Shown: positions 17,401 to 26,197, numbered from the stretch's first letter. The stretch: 46,157 nt of DNA from Candidatus Zipacnadia bacterium (GCA_029821635.1 JALGSW010000026.1:1-46157); one strand, 5' to 3'. Program-made: numbers and translations. Notes: generated by a model from the sequence alone, not told the origin.

Positions 17401-19629
17401 GAGGCGGCGGACCTCGTCGCATTCGACCTCGACGCGCCGGCGATCGAGGCGCTGGAGCCGCAGCCTGACGCCGCGTGGCTCGGTCCGACGCTGTCGGTGC
17501 GGGTCGCGGACGCGGGCCCGGCGGGCATCGACGAGCGTTCGCTGGAGCTGCGCATCGGCGACCGACGCTTCCGCTACGGAGATCGGGGCCTGCGCTGGAA
17601 CGCGTCGGCGGGCCTCCTGACGCTCGACCTGCGCGTGGCGGGGCTCACGCTCGCGCCGGGCAAGTCCGTCGGTGTGCGCGTGGGCGCCTCGGATCGCGCG
17701 GGCAACCGCGCGGAGGCGCTGGAGCTTGCGTTCACCCCGCAACTGACCGCGGACGCCACGCCGCCCGACGCGCCGGTGCTGGCCGGGCTGCCGCAGTCGC
17801 CGCTGGATTGCGACTTTGAGGCGGACGCCGGGCCGATCGAGCCGTGGGGCACGGATGCCTCAGTGGCGCTGCGGCGGGCGCGCGGAGCGACTGAGGGCAA
17901 TCCGGGCGGCGGCGCGTGGTGCCTGGAGGCGCGCTGCACGAAGCTGGGCGGACTGTTCGGCGTCTCGCTGGGCTGCGCGCCCTTCGAGGCCTCGCGCTAC
18001 CCGGTGCTGGAGTTCGACTACCGGGCGCCGGACGAGCTGCGCGTGGACCTGGTCGTGCAGGTCGATGGCACGCGGCGCGTCGTTAAGTTCACCGACAACG
18101 ATCAGACCTGGCGGCCGATCGGCAGCGTGGGCGCCTCCGCCGACGGCCGGTGGCATCACGCGGTGATCGACCTGCACGCGATGCTCGCGCGGGCGTTCGG
18201 ACGCAGCGCGCCGCTGGCGGTCACGGAGATCGCCTTCGCGACCTCGGGCTGGCCGGGCAACCGCGCGGACACGCGCTGGTGGCTCGACAACGTGCGGCTC
18301 GTGCCCGCGCTGGACGCGAACGCGCTACCCGAGGGCCTCGCGCTGAGCTCGCGCGATGAATCAGGCGTGGCGGGCTTCGCGTGGGGTGCCGACGAGGCGC
18401 CCGACACGGAGCCGCCCGCTGAGGTGACTTCGGGCGATCTGCGCGCCGCGCTGGCCGGGCTCGCGGGAACGGGCGCGTGGCTGCACGCCGCCGCCATCGA
18501 CGTCGCGGGCAACCGCTCGCCGGTCGCGCACATCCCGCTGCGACCGGTTGCGCGCGAGGACACCGCGCCGCCGGTGGCGTCGGCAGCGACGCCCGGGGAT
18601 GGGGCGCAGGCCTGCCCGGACACAATCGCCGTGACCGTGACCGACGAGGGCGCGGGCGTCAGCCCGGCGGACCTCGCGCTGACGGTAAACGGGCGGCGGT
18701 GGACGATCGCCGACGAGGCGCTCGCGTGGGAGCCGGCGTCGGGGTTGCTGACGTGGAAGCTGCCCACTGGCGAGTTGTTGGGCGAGGACGGCGCGCGGGT
18801 GCGCTGCCGGCTCGATGCGCGGGACCTCGCGGGGCACGCGCTCGCGCCGCTGGAGTGGGCGTTCACGCTCGATCGCGCTGCCGACGCGGAGGCGCCGCCC
18901 GCGCCGATCGTGAGCTACGTACCCGCGAATGTCGCGGACGAGGACGACTTCGAGTCGGACACCGGCGGCTGGGGCAACTTCGTGGCCGGCCAGGTTCTGC
19001 GGCGTGTGGTGGGCGGGGCGACCGGCCCCGGCTGCGCGGAGCTGCAGCACCTCGGAGGCCGGGGCAGCGGCTTCGTGCTCGCACGAGACTTCGGCGATGG
19101 CTGGCGCGAGCATCCGGTCGTGCACTTCCGCTACCGCACGGACAGCCCGACGCGCGCGCGGCTGCAGGTCCTCGGAACGACCTTCGACGGATCGAGGGAC
19201 CGCTGGACGGAGCTCGGGACGCTGCCGATCTTCGGCAACGGATGGCTGACCGCGGAGCTGGACGTCGCGCAGATCCTGGCGCGCACGAGCCCCTCGCTGG
19301 ACATCCACCGCATCTTCCTGAGCATCGACCTGCCTTCGGACGGCGTGCTGCTGGTTGATGACTACGCGATGTACTCGCAGGTCGCAAGCGAGGCGGGCTT
19401 CCGCTGGGCGGCGCCCTCGGACCCGAGTGGCATCGCCGGGTACTCATGGGTGCTCGACGCCGCCGCCGACACCGTGCCGCCGGAGAAGATCAGCGGCTCG
19501 GGGCTGTCCGCGCAGTTCACCGACCTTGAGCCGGGGCGTCATGTCTTCCACTTGCGCGCCTGCGACGGCGCGGGGAACTGGGGCCCGCCGACGCACGTGC
19601 CCTTCGACCTGCGGGCGGCGTCGGAGTGA
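14482..19629 (+). CDS. Giant secreted protein with three repeated carbohydrate-binding-like modules
   Basis: This 1715-residue protein has a signal peptide (residues 1-22, ending FAFAG). The first 730 residues hold several concanavalin A-like beta-sandwich segments, recognisable by recurring strings such as EWHRMAISG, QVSLWVEGREPVAFDDVQ and GAVGVWTLNQAMTVARARVYY. Three copies of another module follow, starting near residues 750 (STFEAGVEDW), 1111 (DFEADAGPIEPWG) and 1488 (DFESDTGGWG). Each has a P-x-L/V-x-F-x-Y strand, a GRW or GW-x-x-A-x-x-D strand, and a closing D-N/D-x-Y/R. Between them sit Ig-like domains with S-L-E-L/L-A-L-T-V-N-G-R patterns. No catalytic residues are recognised. It may bind glycans at the surface or scaffold enzymes. 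It stands alone on the plus strand, with 122 bases to the next gene. Confidence 0.8.
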   Translation: MTRSTQAAVCLAVLVLCAFAFAGEEPAPVLAEEDCQAPFDLLVPAEAIRAAGGLTVIAHDDGAGGRLSFAVGLDELVVTLQGKDGPTELGRVAARLPGEGGQVVLKHTPGGIAVAYDATTVLRLDAELPDGGRWGVLGAPAAVLDEIMLQPLDEVVFGDDFMRVPGQPATWDQLSGDWRVAQLESSRYSANAFTLLGNASEGGAALAAAGYWFWEDLTVEASVRATQDARGFGVGLACRPDGGGYVVRFLRHDGAAGVVQLVRSRGGEESVLDESPAVAHADEWHRMAISGVAGQLTGALDGVELVAADDPELAQGQVSLWVEGREPVAFDDVQAYSGPMREDPPVVLAQSQDPAAQVFVNDQYMQEWADERDQWLSGAGGIWHAGHYWGDVELAWEMSERGLGDGVELHLCVPTAGPTLGPPADAQAGCHLALVATDGKLALTLREGAEVRAEAAVAMPELPVTVALRRTGDAVEALVGGKVAASFDATIPAAGKVGLTGRTARWQASGLRIVSRTTMDATFRSAPTDWHVGSGEWGVSSRWDCTPRWSWFQGRSEDLASVWTRRSFSGDVVVEFFAGISMDQPWAPFYQHPGNLCVTLCGSNDTPGSGYSLIFGGWGNSAVGIFRQGELVARVPGFTMPDILDSLGGTTGRADAHKLHNEWWRIRAERVGSTVRLLVGGKLAATFDDPDPLPGGAVGVWTLNQAMTVARARVYYQQAERELASARTRTSVAAAPELPLPEFAPRHRASTFEAGVEDWQPAMPGACEVTLTEREDGSRCLEVSDPTAGGSFALAAPFADVDLRDHPLLAFDYAIPDDVRVDVFATVGGQRHRVVLTGPEVPAAGIEDAGRIVDVRADGRWQEARVDLLGLLRPFVALDGPVLLDALEFAAYAAPEYMRAGIGGNPAGASWRLDNVYLGGVTAGPVTLDTKRDVTVAAPGCTVGREVRNGRAKQRVTPRRSGLAPVTISSGPREAADLVAFDLDAPAIEALEPQPDAAWLGPTLSVRVADAGPAGIDERSLELRIGDRRFRYGDRGLRWNASAGLLTLDLRVAGLTLAPGKSVGVRVGASDRAGNRAEALELAFTPQLTADATPPDAPVLAGLPQSPLDCDFEADAGPIEPWGTDASVALRRARGATEGNPGGGAWCLEARCTKLGGLFGVSLGCAPFEASRYPVLEFDYRAPDELRVDLVVQVDGTRRVVKFTDNDQTWRPIGSVGASADGRWHHAVIDLHAMLARAFGRSAPLAVTEIAFATSGWPGNRADTRWWLDNVRLVPALDANALPEGLALSSRDESGVAGFAWGADEAPDTEPPAEVTSGDLRAALAGLAGTGAWLHAAAIDVAGNRSPVAHIPLRPVAREDTAPPVASAATPGDGAQACPDTIAVTVTDEGAGVSPADLALTVNGRRWTIADEALAWEPASGLLTWKLPTGELLGEDGARVRCRLDARDLAGHALAPLEWAFTLDRAADAEAPPAPIVSYVPANVADEDDFESDTGGWGNFVAGQVLRRVVGGATGPGCAELQHLGGRGSGFVLARDFGDGWREHPVVHFRYRTDSPTRARLQVLGTTFDGSRDRWTELGTLPIFGNGWLTAELDVAQILARTSPSLDIHRIFLSIDLPSDGVLLVDDYAMYSQVASEAGFRWAAPSDPSGIAGYSWVLDAAADTVPPEKISGSGLSAQFTDLEPGRHVFHLRACDGAGNWGPPTHVPFDLRAASE

Positions 19630-19751
19630 GGCGCACCGGAGCCGCACGGGCCGACCGAACCCGTCGCTCACGAATCGCGTAAAGGAGCCGATAGTCAGCA
19701 CGGGGAACGTGTGTCTGATCGACGGGTATGCTGCCGTGGGGGAGTTGGTGC

Positions 19752-21497
19752 ATGCGGCGCTCGACCATCGTGCCGGCGTTCATTGCGGTCGCCATCGTCT
19801 GCGCAGCGGCGGGCTTCGTCGCGGGTATGCTCCGCGCGGGCGCGACCGTCGATTCTGTGCTCGTGACACTGGGCCTCGGGAGCCGCGCTGCTGAGGTGGA
19901 CGCGGTGCTCGGGCCTGCGGCCGTCGCCGTCAGCGCGGCGACCGCGCGCACGGAGATCGATGCGCCCCCCGACGCCGGACCGGCCGGCATCCTGCTGGTC
20001 GGCGACGTGCTGCCCCTCGGTGATCGCGACTACCTCACGGACATCGCCCCGCTCATCGCTTCCGCGGACTACGCGATCTGCAATCTCGAGTGCCCGATCT
20101 CCTCGCACGGCCTGCGCACGCCGCTGAAGCTCACCGAGACCGGCCGCACGATGCACAACGAGTACTTCTTCCGCGCGCCCTCGGTGCAGGCCCGGCGCCT
20201 CGCCGATGCGGGCTTCGACGCCGCCACGCTCGCGAACAACCACGTGATGGACTTCGGCGGCGAGGCGCTGCTGGAGACGTTGCGGCTGCTCGACGAGGCG
20301 GGCGTCGGACACACCGGCGCAGGGCCTGATCGCCCCGCGGCGCGCAGGCCGCTGCTCTTCAGTGCGCGCGGGCAGAGCGTGGCCGTGCTCGCGTACGCGG
20401 ACGCGGGGACGCTGCCGGGCATCGAGCACTTCGCCGCTTCCGACGAGACCGCCGGGACCGTCTTCGTGCACGGCGACGGCGCCGGCAGCCCCGATGAGGC
20501 CAGCAGTCAGATGCTGCGCAATGACATCGGCGCGGCCCGCAAGCGCGCCGACCTCGTGATCGTCGCGTTCCACTGGGGGACGGAGGGCGCGGACGACCCC
20601 GATCCCCTGCAGCGGAGCCTCGCACACCTGGCCATCGACGCCGGGGCGGGCGCGGTGATCGGCCACCACCCGCACCGGCTGCAGGGGGTGGAGGTCTATC
20701 ACGGCCGGCCGATCGCCTACAGCCTCGGGAACTTCGCATTCCCCACGCCGTGGGAGTCGAATCACTTCAGTGCGGCGCTGGAGCTGTGCGTGCAGGACGG
20801 CGAGTGGACGCAACTCGTCTTCCACCCGGTGCGGCTGGAGTTCCGTGTCGGCGATCCCGCGCCTGCGACCGGCGCCGATGCCGAGCGGATCATCACGCGC
20901 CTGACGCGGCTGTCGGAGGCGCTGGGGACGACCTGCAGGCGCACCGACGAGCCGCTGCCGAGGTTGTGCGTGGATCGCCGGGACGCACCCGAGACGGAGA
21001 TTGCCCGGTCGCCAGACGCATCCGGCATCGAACCGCACCCGGACCTGGAGGGCATGGCCACGGTGAGCTTCCCCGCGTGGGACCTCGAGGATGGGCGCAA
21101 GGTCACACGCGCGCGCAGCGTCGTGGTGGCGCAGGAGCTGGCGGAAGACGTGCTGGCGATCTTCCGAGAGGTCTACGAGGACGAAGAGCGCTTCCCGATC
21201 CACGAGGTGATCGGGTATGACTACCGGACGGTCGCGGGTTCACAGGACCGGCTGTCATTCCACGCCCTCGGTCGCGCGATCGACATCAATCGCGCGGAGA
21301 ACCCGATGATCCAGGACGGGCGCAAGATCGTGCACCCGGACGAGCCGCCCTACGAGCCGGGGGAGTGGCGGCCGGATGCGGACCCCTACTCCATCCCCGC
21401 GGGCGGCTCGGTGGTGCAGGCCTTCACCAGCCGCGGCTGGCGCTGGGGCGGCACGTGGACGAGCTGCAAGGACTACCAGCACTTCGACAAGCCCTGA
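19752..21497 (+). CDS. CapA-type protein fused to an M15 D,D-peptidase domain
   Basis: The ATG at 19752 is preferred over one 24 bases upstream because GGGGGAG precedes it and it starts a membrane anchor or signal segment (residues 4-26). Residues 75-370 are a CapA (poly-gamma-glutamate synthesis type) metallophosphatase-like domain with VGDVLPLGDR, NLECPI, LANNHVMDFG, FHWGTE and GHHPHRLQG followed by SLGNFAF. Residues about 440-581 form an M15-type peptidase domain: SFHALGRAIDIN carries metal ligands H504 and D511, and the terminal DYQHFDKP gives H577, matching SxHxxGxAxD and a late His. The protein is 581 residues long; a CapA domain alone would be about 300-400. It should act outside the membrane, possibly on peptidoglycan peptide stems or a polyglutamate-like polymer. 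Joint function is inference. Confidence 0.82.
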   Translation: MRRSTIVPAFIAVAIVCAAAGFVAGMLRAGATVDSVLVTLGLGSRAAEVDAVLGPAAVAVSAATARTEIDAPPDAGPAGILLVGDVLPLGDRDYLTDIAPLIASADYAICNLECPISSHGLRTPLKLTETGRTMHNEYFFRAPSVQARRLADAGFDAATLANNHVMDFGGEALLETLRLLDEAGVGHTGAGPDRPAARRPLLFSARGQSVAVLAYADAGTLPGIEHFAASDETAGTVFVHGDGAGSPDEASSQMLRNDIGAARKRADLVIVAFHWGTEGADDPDPLQRSLAHLAIDAGAGAVIGHHPHRLQGVEVYHGRPIAYSLGNFAFPTPWESNHFSAALELCVQDGEWTQLVFHPVRLEFRVGDPAPATGADAERIITRLTRLSEALGTTCRRTDEPLPRLCVDRRDAPETEIARSPDASGIEPHPDLEGMATVSFPAWDLEDGRKVTRARSVVVAQELAEDVLAIFREVYEDEERFPIHEVIGYDYRTVAGSQDRLSFHALGRAIDINRAENPMIQDGRKIVHPDEPPYEPGEWRPDADPYSIPAGGSVVQAFTSRGWRWGGTWTSCKDYQHFDKP

Positions 21498-21826
21498 ACG
21501 TCGGCACTTTCGTCCTGCGAAGTCAGTACCTGGGTTACTTGTGGACCTCGGCCGACTCGGGTAAAGTAGCCTCAGTCACGGGGCCCGCCCATCGGTTGAG
21601 TGTTTCGGGGGGAGGGCTCAGCGGGGGACGGCAGGTGGTCCCCGTGTGCAATCATTGGACCGGGCTCGCGGCACTCAGCCGAGCCCGGTCTGCACGTACG
21701 CTCACTCCCCGTCGTCCGCTCCGCTTCCGAAGGACTGCCGCCTCCCTCAGAGAAATGCCACCCGGGCTCGCCACCATCGGCGAGCGCACCACTCGCGCGT
21801 CATCACGGACCGCCGGAGTGAGCGTC
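21498..21826. other. 329-base intergenic region
   Basis: Between the CapA-M15 gene and the next secreted protein lie 329 bases. The frame of the downstream gene stays open across it, but its translation here is compositionally unlike protein and a signal-peptide start at 21827 fits better. The region holds a candidate promoter at 21539-21567. Beyond that I see no RNA gene or repeat. Confidence 0.5.
21539..21567 (+). promoter_or_regulatory. Candidate sigma70-type promoter
   Basis: TTGTGG at 21539-21544 is separated by 17 bases from TAAAGT at 21562-21567. The match to consensus is partial (3 of 6 and 4 of 6), but spacing is ideal and it lies 260 bases upstream of the glycosidase-like gene in a GC-rich background. 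Confidence 0.3.
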
Positions 21827-24800
21827 ATGAGAGCACTGTCCGCACTGCTTGCGCTGAGCACCTGTGTCGCCGCCTCCGCTGAGCCGGGCTGGCTCGCGCC
21901 GGACGTCGGCTACGACGAGGCGGGCCTGCCGATGGCGATTGCCGCGCCAGCGATCGCCCCCGATGATCTGCTCGTGGCCCCCTGCGAGCTGTCCGTCGAG
22001 CCGGACGACGCGACCGTCACGCTCACGCACGGCTCAGACACGCTGCCCTTCGTTGAACTGGCGGTCGCCAACAACGCCGCCGAGGGCGCGACGGTGACCG
22101 TCGCGCTGGCGATCCCGGTCATCCCGCAAGCCGACCGCGCGTTCCTCCCCGCGGGCGAGCGTCCGCACGTCGTGCTGGACGAGGGCGGCTCGTCGCTCGC
22201 GTACAGCTACCGGCGCGGCGGCACACGCCTGGCGATGCCGCTGGCGCAGGTCTATGACAGCGAGGGCGACCGGGGGCTGGCGGTCTGCGGCGACCTCGGC
22301 GGGCTGCTGGTCGAGCCAGTGCAGTTCGGCCTGCAGCGCGACGCCGAGCGCACGCTGCTGACGCTCACGTGGGAGTTGGCGGTCGGGGCGGGGGAGAGCG
22401 TCGAGCGGCGCGTCTACTTCGCCGCCACGCGTGGCGACTGGCGTCCGGCGCTGGGCGCGGTGCTGGCGCAGTTCCCGGCGGCCTTCGAGCCGCATCACCC
22501 CGACGTGGACTCGCTGCATGGGCCGTTCGGCGGCGGAGGGGTGAAGCCAGACGAGACGCTCCGCACCCAGTACGAGCAGGGCTGCCGTGCGGTGGAGATC
22601 CACGGCTGGTCGCCCTTCTACGGTCGCTACGTGCCGGTGCAGGACGCGTGGACGCCGTTCGTCGATGACCGCTGGCACCGGCTCAAGGAGCAGCTTCCTC
22701 CCGACCAGCGCCCCGCCGATGACGCAAGCTGGCGGGAGCTGCGCAGCTTCGTCGAGGAGCGGGACCCGCCGACGCTGACGCTCCCGATCATGAACGACTA
22801 CATCGCCCGCCTGCACGCGCACGGGATCAAGGGGCTGATCTACTTCAACCCGACTGAGGCGTGGGCGCCGTGGGCGGCCGAGCAGTTCCCCGACGACCGC
22901 CGCATCGGCTCGGATGGCAATCCCGTCGGCGTGTGGTACGAGAGCAGCGCAATGATCCCTGACAAGGACCGCCCGTGGGGGCAGTACCTGCTCGAGCAGG
23001 TGCGTGGCGAGCTGGAGGTCTTCCCCGAGGTCGATGGCGTGTTCTTCGACCAGTCGGCCGGCGGCGGGCATGATCTCACCGAGCTGTGCGCCGAGGCCTG
23101 CGAGATGGTGCGCGCGCAGGGCAAGCTCTGCTGGTGGAACGGTCCCTACAGCATGGAGTTGGCCGCCCTCGCCGATGGAATGATGACCGAGGGCGGCGGC
23201 ACGGAGCGCTACCGGACCCTCACCGAGATCATCCAGTACTACGCGATCGCCGGCAAGCCGATCGTGAGCTTCGGGCCGTGGGTGACGCCGGCGCTGTGCG
23301 AGGTCTTCGATCACGCGGCCTACCCCACGACGCTGGCACTGCAGACGGAGAGCCAGCGGGATCTGCACGATCGCTGGTCGCCGTTGTTCCTCGGGCTGCG
23401 CAACCACCGCTGGGTGCTGGAGGCCCACGCGCTGGATGCGCCCGAGGATGTGAGCGCGAACATCTACCGCGTGCGCGACGGCAACCTGGCCGTCACGCTC
23501 GTGCCCGAGCCCTACCTCGACGATGGCGCCGAGCAGCTCTGGGACGTGCCGGTCACGGTGCGCGTTCCTGAGGCCGCGCAGGTACGCGGCGCGTATCTCT
23601 ACGCGCCGGACCTGCTGGGCACGCATCGGCTGGAGTTCGAGCGAGATGGCGAAGAGATCGCGCTGCGCATCCCGCGGCTGGGCCCGGCGGCGTTGGTGGT
23701 GCTCGCGACGGGCGGCACGTGGGCGAGCGTGGATGGACCACTGCACCTCGTGCGCGGTTCGCTGGGCATCGTGCGCTGGCGCGTGGACAACTGGACGGAC
23801 GCTCCGCAGCCGGTCGATCTCACCATCGAAGCCCCCTGGGGCCGCGCTGAGGCGCGGGAGACGGTGGCGGCGGGCGCGTCGGCCGCGGTCGAGCTCCCGG
23901 TCAGTGTGCCCGCGGAGCTCGCGGGCGAGCGCGTCGCGTTGGCCGCATCCGCCACGATCGCTGGCGAGGAGCGCGGTAGCCGCGCGGAGCTGTGGCTCGA
24001 CCCGCCGGTGATGCTGGCCCTGCAGGCCCCCGAGCGCATCCGCGATGACGAGCCGCTCTCGCTGACCGCGCGCCTGCTCAGCCACCTGCCGGGCGAGGCC
24101 GAGCTAACCGTGCGCGCTGAGTCGGACGCCTTCGCGTTCGACCCGCCGGAGCACGCCCTGACCCTCGCGTCCGACGAGGCCGTCGAGGTCCCGCTGACGG
24201 GCACCCCGACGCTCGCCGGCGACGACCGCACCGTGCGCGTGATCGTCTCAGGCGCAGGCATCGAGCCAACGACGGTCGCGCAGCAGATCGACGTGCTGGC
24301 GACCGCGATTCGGGCCGACGGCTTCGCGAGGATCCGTTCGGCGGAGTTGCTGCTGGACGTGTTCGGCGTCGGCCACGGGCGCTACGAGCACAAGCCGATC
24401 AGCGTCAACGGCGTCGAGATCGCAGTGGTGCCCGAGGGCGGGGGCGACCGGTGGTTCAGCGGCGCCTCGGTCGCACTGCCTGCCGAGGCCGTCGCGGCAC
24501 TGCGCGAGCACAATGAGCTGCAGATCGGCAACGAGCCGCAGGACGCGTTCAAGGTGCGCAACCTGCGCTTGCTGCTGCACATGCCCGGCGCGATCACGGT
24601 CGTCTCGACCACCGACAGCGACGTCTACACGGGTTGGACCGACTGGCTGCACGGAGAGGGGCATCAATTCGCCGCAGGGCAGCCGCTCACGGGCATTACG
24701 GTGGACATCCCGGTCGATCCAGCGCGCCGCGAACGCTACGAGGAGTCCTTCGGCACGCCCGCCAGTGGGCGGCTGGTGCTGGAGATCGCGGGCTCCGACG

Positions 24801-25129
24801 GCGGCGCGTACGCGGGGAAGGCCGTCAGCGTCAACGGTCAGCCCATCGGCGACCTGCCGGGCTCGGCCTCGGACTGGTCCGAGCGCTCGGTGGCGCTGTC
24901 CGCCGAGGCCGTCGCGGCGCTGAGCCAGCAGGTGCGCGTGGTGATTGAGAACTCGACGCCGCCGGATGCCTTCAAGGTCCGCCGCGCGCGTATCGAGATC
25001 ACCAACGAGCAGGGGGAGCAGTTCGCAACCGTGACCGACGAGGGCGCCTACACGAGCGTCGGCTGGGACTACGCCGAGGGCGTCGTCGGCAGCCCGATCC
25101 GCATCGAGCTGACCTTCGCGCGCGAGTGA
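21827..25129 (+). CDS. Secreted TIM-barrel glycoside hydrolase-like protein with duplicated C-terminal module
   Basis: The ATG at 21827 has GGAGTGAG upstream and starts a signal peptide (MRALSALLALSTCVAASAEP), giving 1100 residues. Residues 30-235 form a beta-sandwich. Residues about 240-500 look like a TIM-barrel glycosidase: GWSPFYGRYVP near 259, KGLIYFNPTEAW near 335, VDGVFFDQSAGGG near 401 (the Asp is a candidate catalytic residue) and IVSFGPW near 480. Beta strands and an NEW3-like region follow. The C-terminus has two copies of one module, near 844-960 and 989-1095, each with an SVNG turn, an A-L-x-AEAVAAL helix and DAFKVR followed by a hydrophobic strand. It resembles DUF6259-type proteins, but exact family and substrate are uncertain. 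It is the last plus-strand gene before a convergent orphan gene. Confidence 0.7.
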   Translation: MRALSALLALSTCVAASAEPGWLAPDVGYDEAGLPMAIAAPAIAPDDLLVAPCELSVEPDDATVTLTHGSDTLPFVELAVANNAAEGATVTVALAIPVIPQADRAFLPAGERPHVVLDEGGSSLAYSYRRGGTRLAMPLAQVYDSEGDRGLAVCGDLGGLLVEPVQFGLQRDAERTLLTLTWELAVGAGESVERRVYFAATRGDWRPALGAVLAQFPAAFEPHHPDVDSLHGPFGGGGVKPDETLRTQYEQGCRAVEIHGWSPFYGRYVPVQDAWTPFVDDRWHRLKEQLPPDQRPADDASWRELRSFVEERDPPTLTLPIMNDYIARLHAHGIKGLIYFNPTEAWAPWAAEQFPDDRRIGSDGNPVGVWYESSAMIPDKDRPWGQYLLEQVRGELEVFPEVDGVFFDQSAGGGHDLTELCAEACEMVRAQGKLCWWNGPYSMELAALADGMMTEGGGTERYRTLTEIIQYYAIAGKPIVSFGPWVTPALCEVFDHAAYPTTLALQTESQRDLHDRWSPLFLGLRNHRWVLEAHALDAPEDVSANIYRVRDGNLAVTLVPEPYLDDGAEQLWDVPVTVRVPEAAQVRGAYLYAPDLLGTHRLEFERDGEEIALRIPRLGPAALVVLATGGTWASVDGPLHLVRGSLGIVRWRVDNWTDAPQPVDLTIEAPWGRAEARETVAAGASAAVELPVSVPAELAGERVALAASATIAGEERGSRAELWLDPPVMLALQAPERIRDDEPLSLTARLLSHLPGEAELTVRAESDAFAFDPPEHALTLASDEAVEVPLTGTPTLAGDDRTVRVIVSGAGIEPTTVAQQIDVLATAIRADGFARIRSAELLLDVFGVGHGRYEHKPISVNGVEIAVVPEGGGDRWFSGASVALPAEAVAALREHNELQIGNEPQDAFKVRNLRLLLHMPGAITVVSTTDSDVYTGWTDWLHGEGHQFAAGQPLTGITVDIPVDPARRERYEESFGTPASGRLVLEIAGSDGGAYAGKAVSVNGQPIGDLPGSASDWSERSVALSAEAVAALSQQVRVVIENSTPPDAFKVRRARIEITNEQGEQFATVTDEGAYTSVGWDYAEGVVGSPIRIELTFARE

Positions 25130-25147
25130 CTCCGCAGGGCCGCGGAG
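25130..25147 (+). terminator. Weak hairpin after glycosidase-like gene
   Basis: Directly after the stop, CTCCGC (25130-25135) and GCGGAG (25142-25147) form a 6-bp stem with a 6-base loop. No run of T follows, so it would be at best a weak or factor-assisted terminator. Confidence 0.25.
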
Positions 25148-25294
25148 CCGCTATCACCTGGCCGGTAGGGCCGGCGCGCGGCAGACAGTCGTTGTCGAGG
25201 TCAGACGAGACCACCTCCAACGCGCTATCTACCATCCTCTGGTTGGGCGGCCAGAGTTGATCGGGAGTTGCGCTCGCCGACTCGATCACCGGCT

Positions 25295-26197
25295 TTAGTC
25301 CGCCCCCGCCCCGCCGCCACCGGGGGTGTAGAGCTCCACGCACACCAGCTCGTCGCCCACCGCGGTGGTGAGCAGCAGCGACTCGTTGGCCACACCGTCG
25401 TCGTCGGGCACGACGAAGGCGGTGTAACTGTCCGCGGGCAACTGCGGTTTCGGCCGGCTGTGGATGGCATCCCAGCTCTGGTGGACGTACTCATTGGCCG
25501 GGGCGCCGCTGCGAGGCCGTGGGGGGGGCAACGGGGCGGCGGGTGGGGACAGCTGCGCGGTGTCCGATTGGGACAGATACTTGCCCTGCATGGTGCGTGT
25601 CTGGCCCTGCGCCCCCCCCGACACCTCCGGCCAGACCTTGCCGATGAGCTCGTCGACCGTCGGCGGAACCGCGTCCAGCACCGCGAGGGACACGTTCGAG
25701 AGGTCGATCGGCGCGCCGGTGTCGTTGATCAGCGTCCAGACATACTGACCATTGATGTACTGCACTTCGCCCCCACCGGGAACCCCCGCTGTTTGGGTGG
25801 CACTGGTGACGGGGTAGAGGGTCCCGTTCGGCGCGCGCCAGCGCATGTCGCAGAGCCGGCAGCCGCTGTCGGCGGTCCGCCAGCCGATGTAGCCGTATGC
25901 GTTGGGGGCGACGTAGGGGGTGCCCAGGCCGCCGAACATCAGTTGCGTGCACCAGACCCCGCTCCGCAGGACGTTGCTGATAGCAGGGGGCTTCCATGCA
26001 GTGGGAGTGGCGGTGTAGCCGACGATCATCTCCAGCGCATTGTTGGTCGCGCGGAGAGAGGCCTGGTTGATGCCCGTCGTATTCTTCACCCTATACAGCT
26101 TGGTGTAGGCGGCGTCAGCCGGTAGCGCGAGCACAACGACGAACACAACGAGCAGTGCGGCTGCGACGGAGAAGTGCACGAGACGTTTCCGTGTCAT
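25295..26197 (-). CDS. Orphan secreted protein, Cys-containing, function unknown
   Basis: The ATG at 26197 is chosen because AAGGAAG lies upstream and it opens a clear signal peptide (basic MTRKR, hydrophobic stretch to residue 26, cleavage near ADAA/Y). The 300-residue protein has C83, C113, C116 and C286, the middle pair in DSGCRLCDMRW, which could bind a metal or form disulfides. Residues 217-235 are a Pro-rich linker (SPPAAPLPPPRPRSG), and the tail is Gly-rich and ends GAGAD. The N-terminal part reads like a beta-rich extracellular domain. I recognise no family. It is convergent with the glycosidase-like gene and divergent from the YetA-like gene across an AT-rich promoter region. Confidence 0.7.
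   Translation of the reverse strand: MTRKRLVHFSVAAALLVVFVVVLALPADAAYTKLYRVKNTTGINQASLRATNNALEMIVGYTATPTAWKPPAISNVLRSGVWCTQLMFGGLGTPYVAPNAYGYIGWRTADSGCRLCDMRWRAPNGTLYPVTSATQTAGVPGGGEVQYINGQYVWTLINDTGAPIDLSNVSLAVLDAVPPTVDELIGKVWPEVSGGAQGQTRTMQGKYLSQSDTAQLSPPAAPLPPPRPRSGAPANEYVHQSWDAIHSRPKPQLPADSYTAFVVPDDDGVANESLLLTTAVGDELVCVELYTPGGGGAGAD

Noticed and set aside
21365-21826. Upstream extension of the glycosidase-like frame
   Set aside because: It overlaps the end of the CapA-M15 gene and lacks protein-like sequence; the signal-peptide ATG at 21827 has a good ribosome site.
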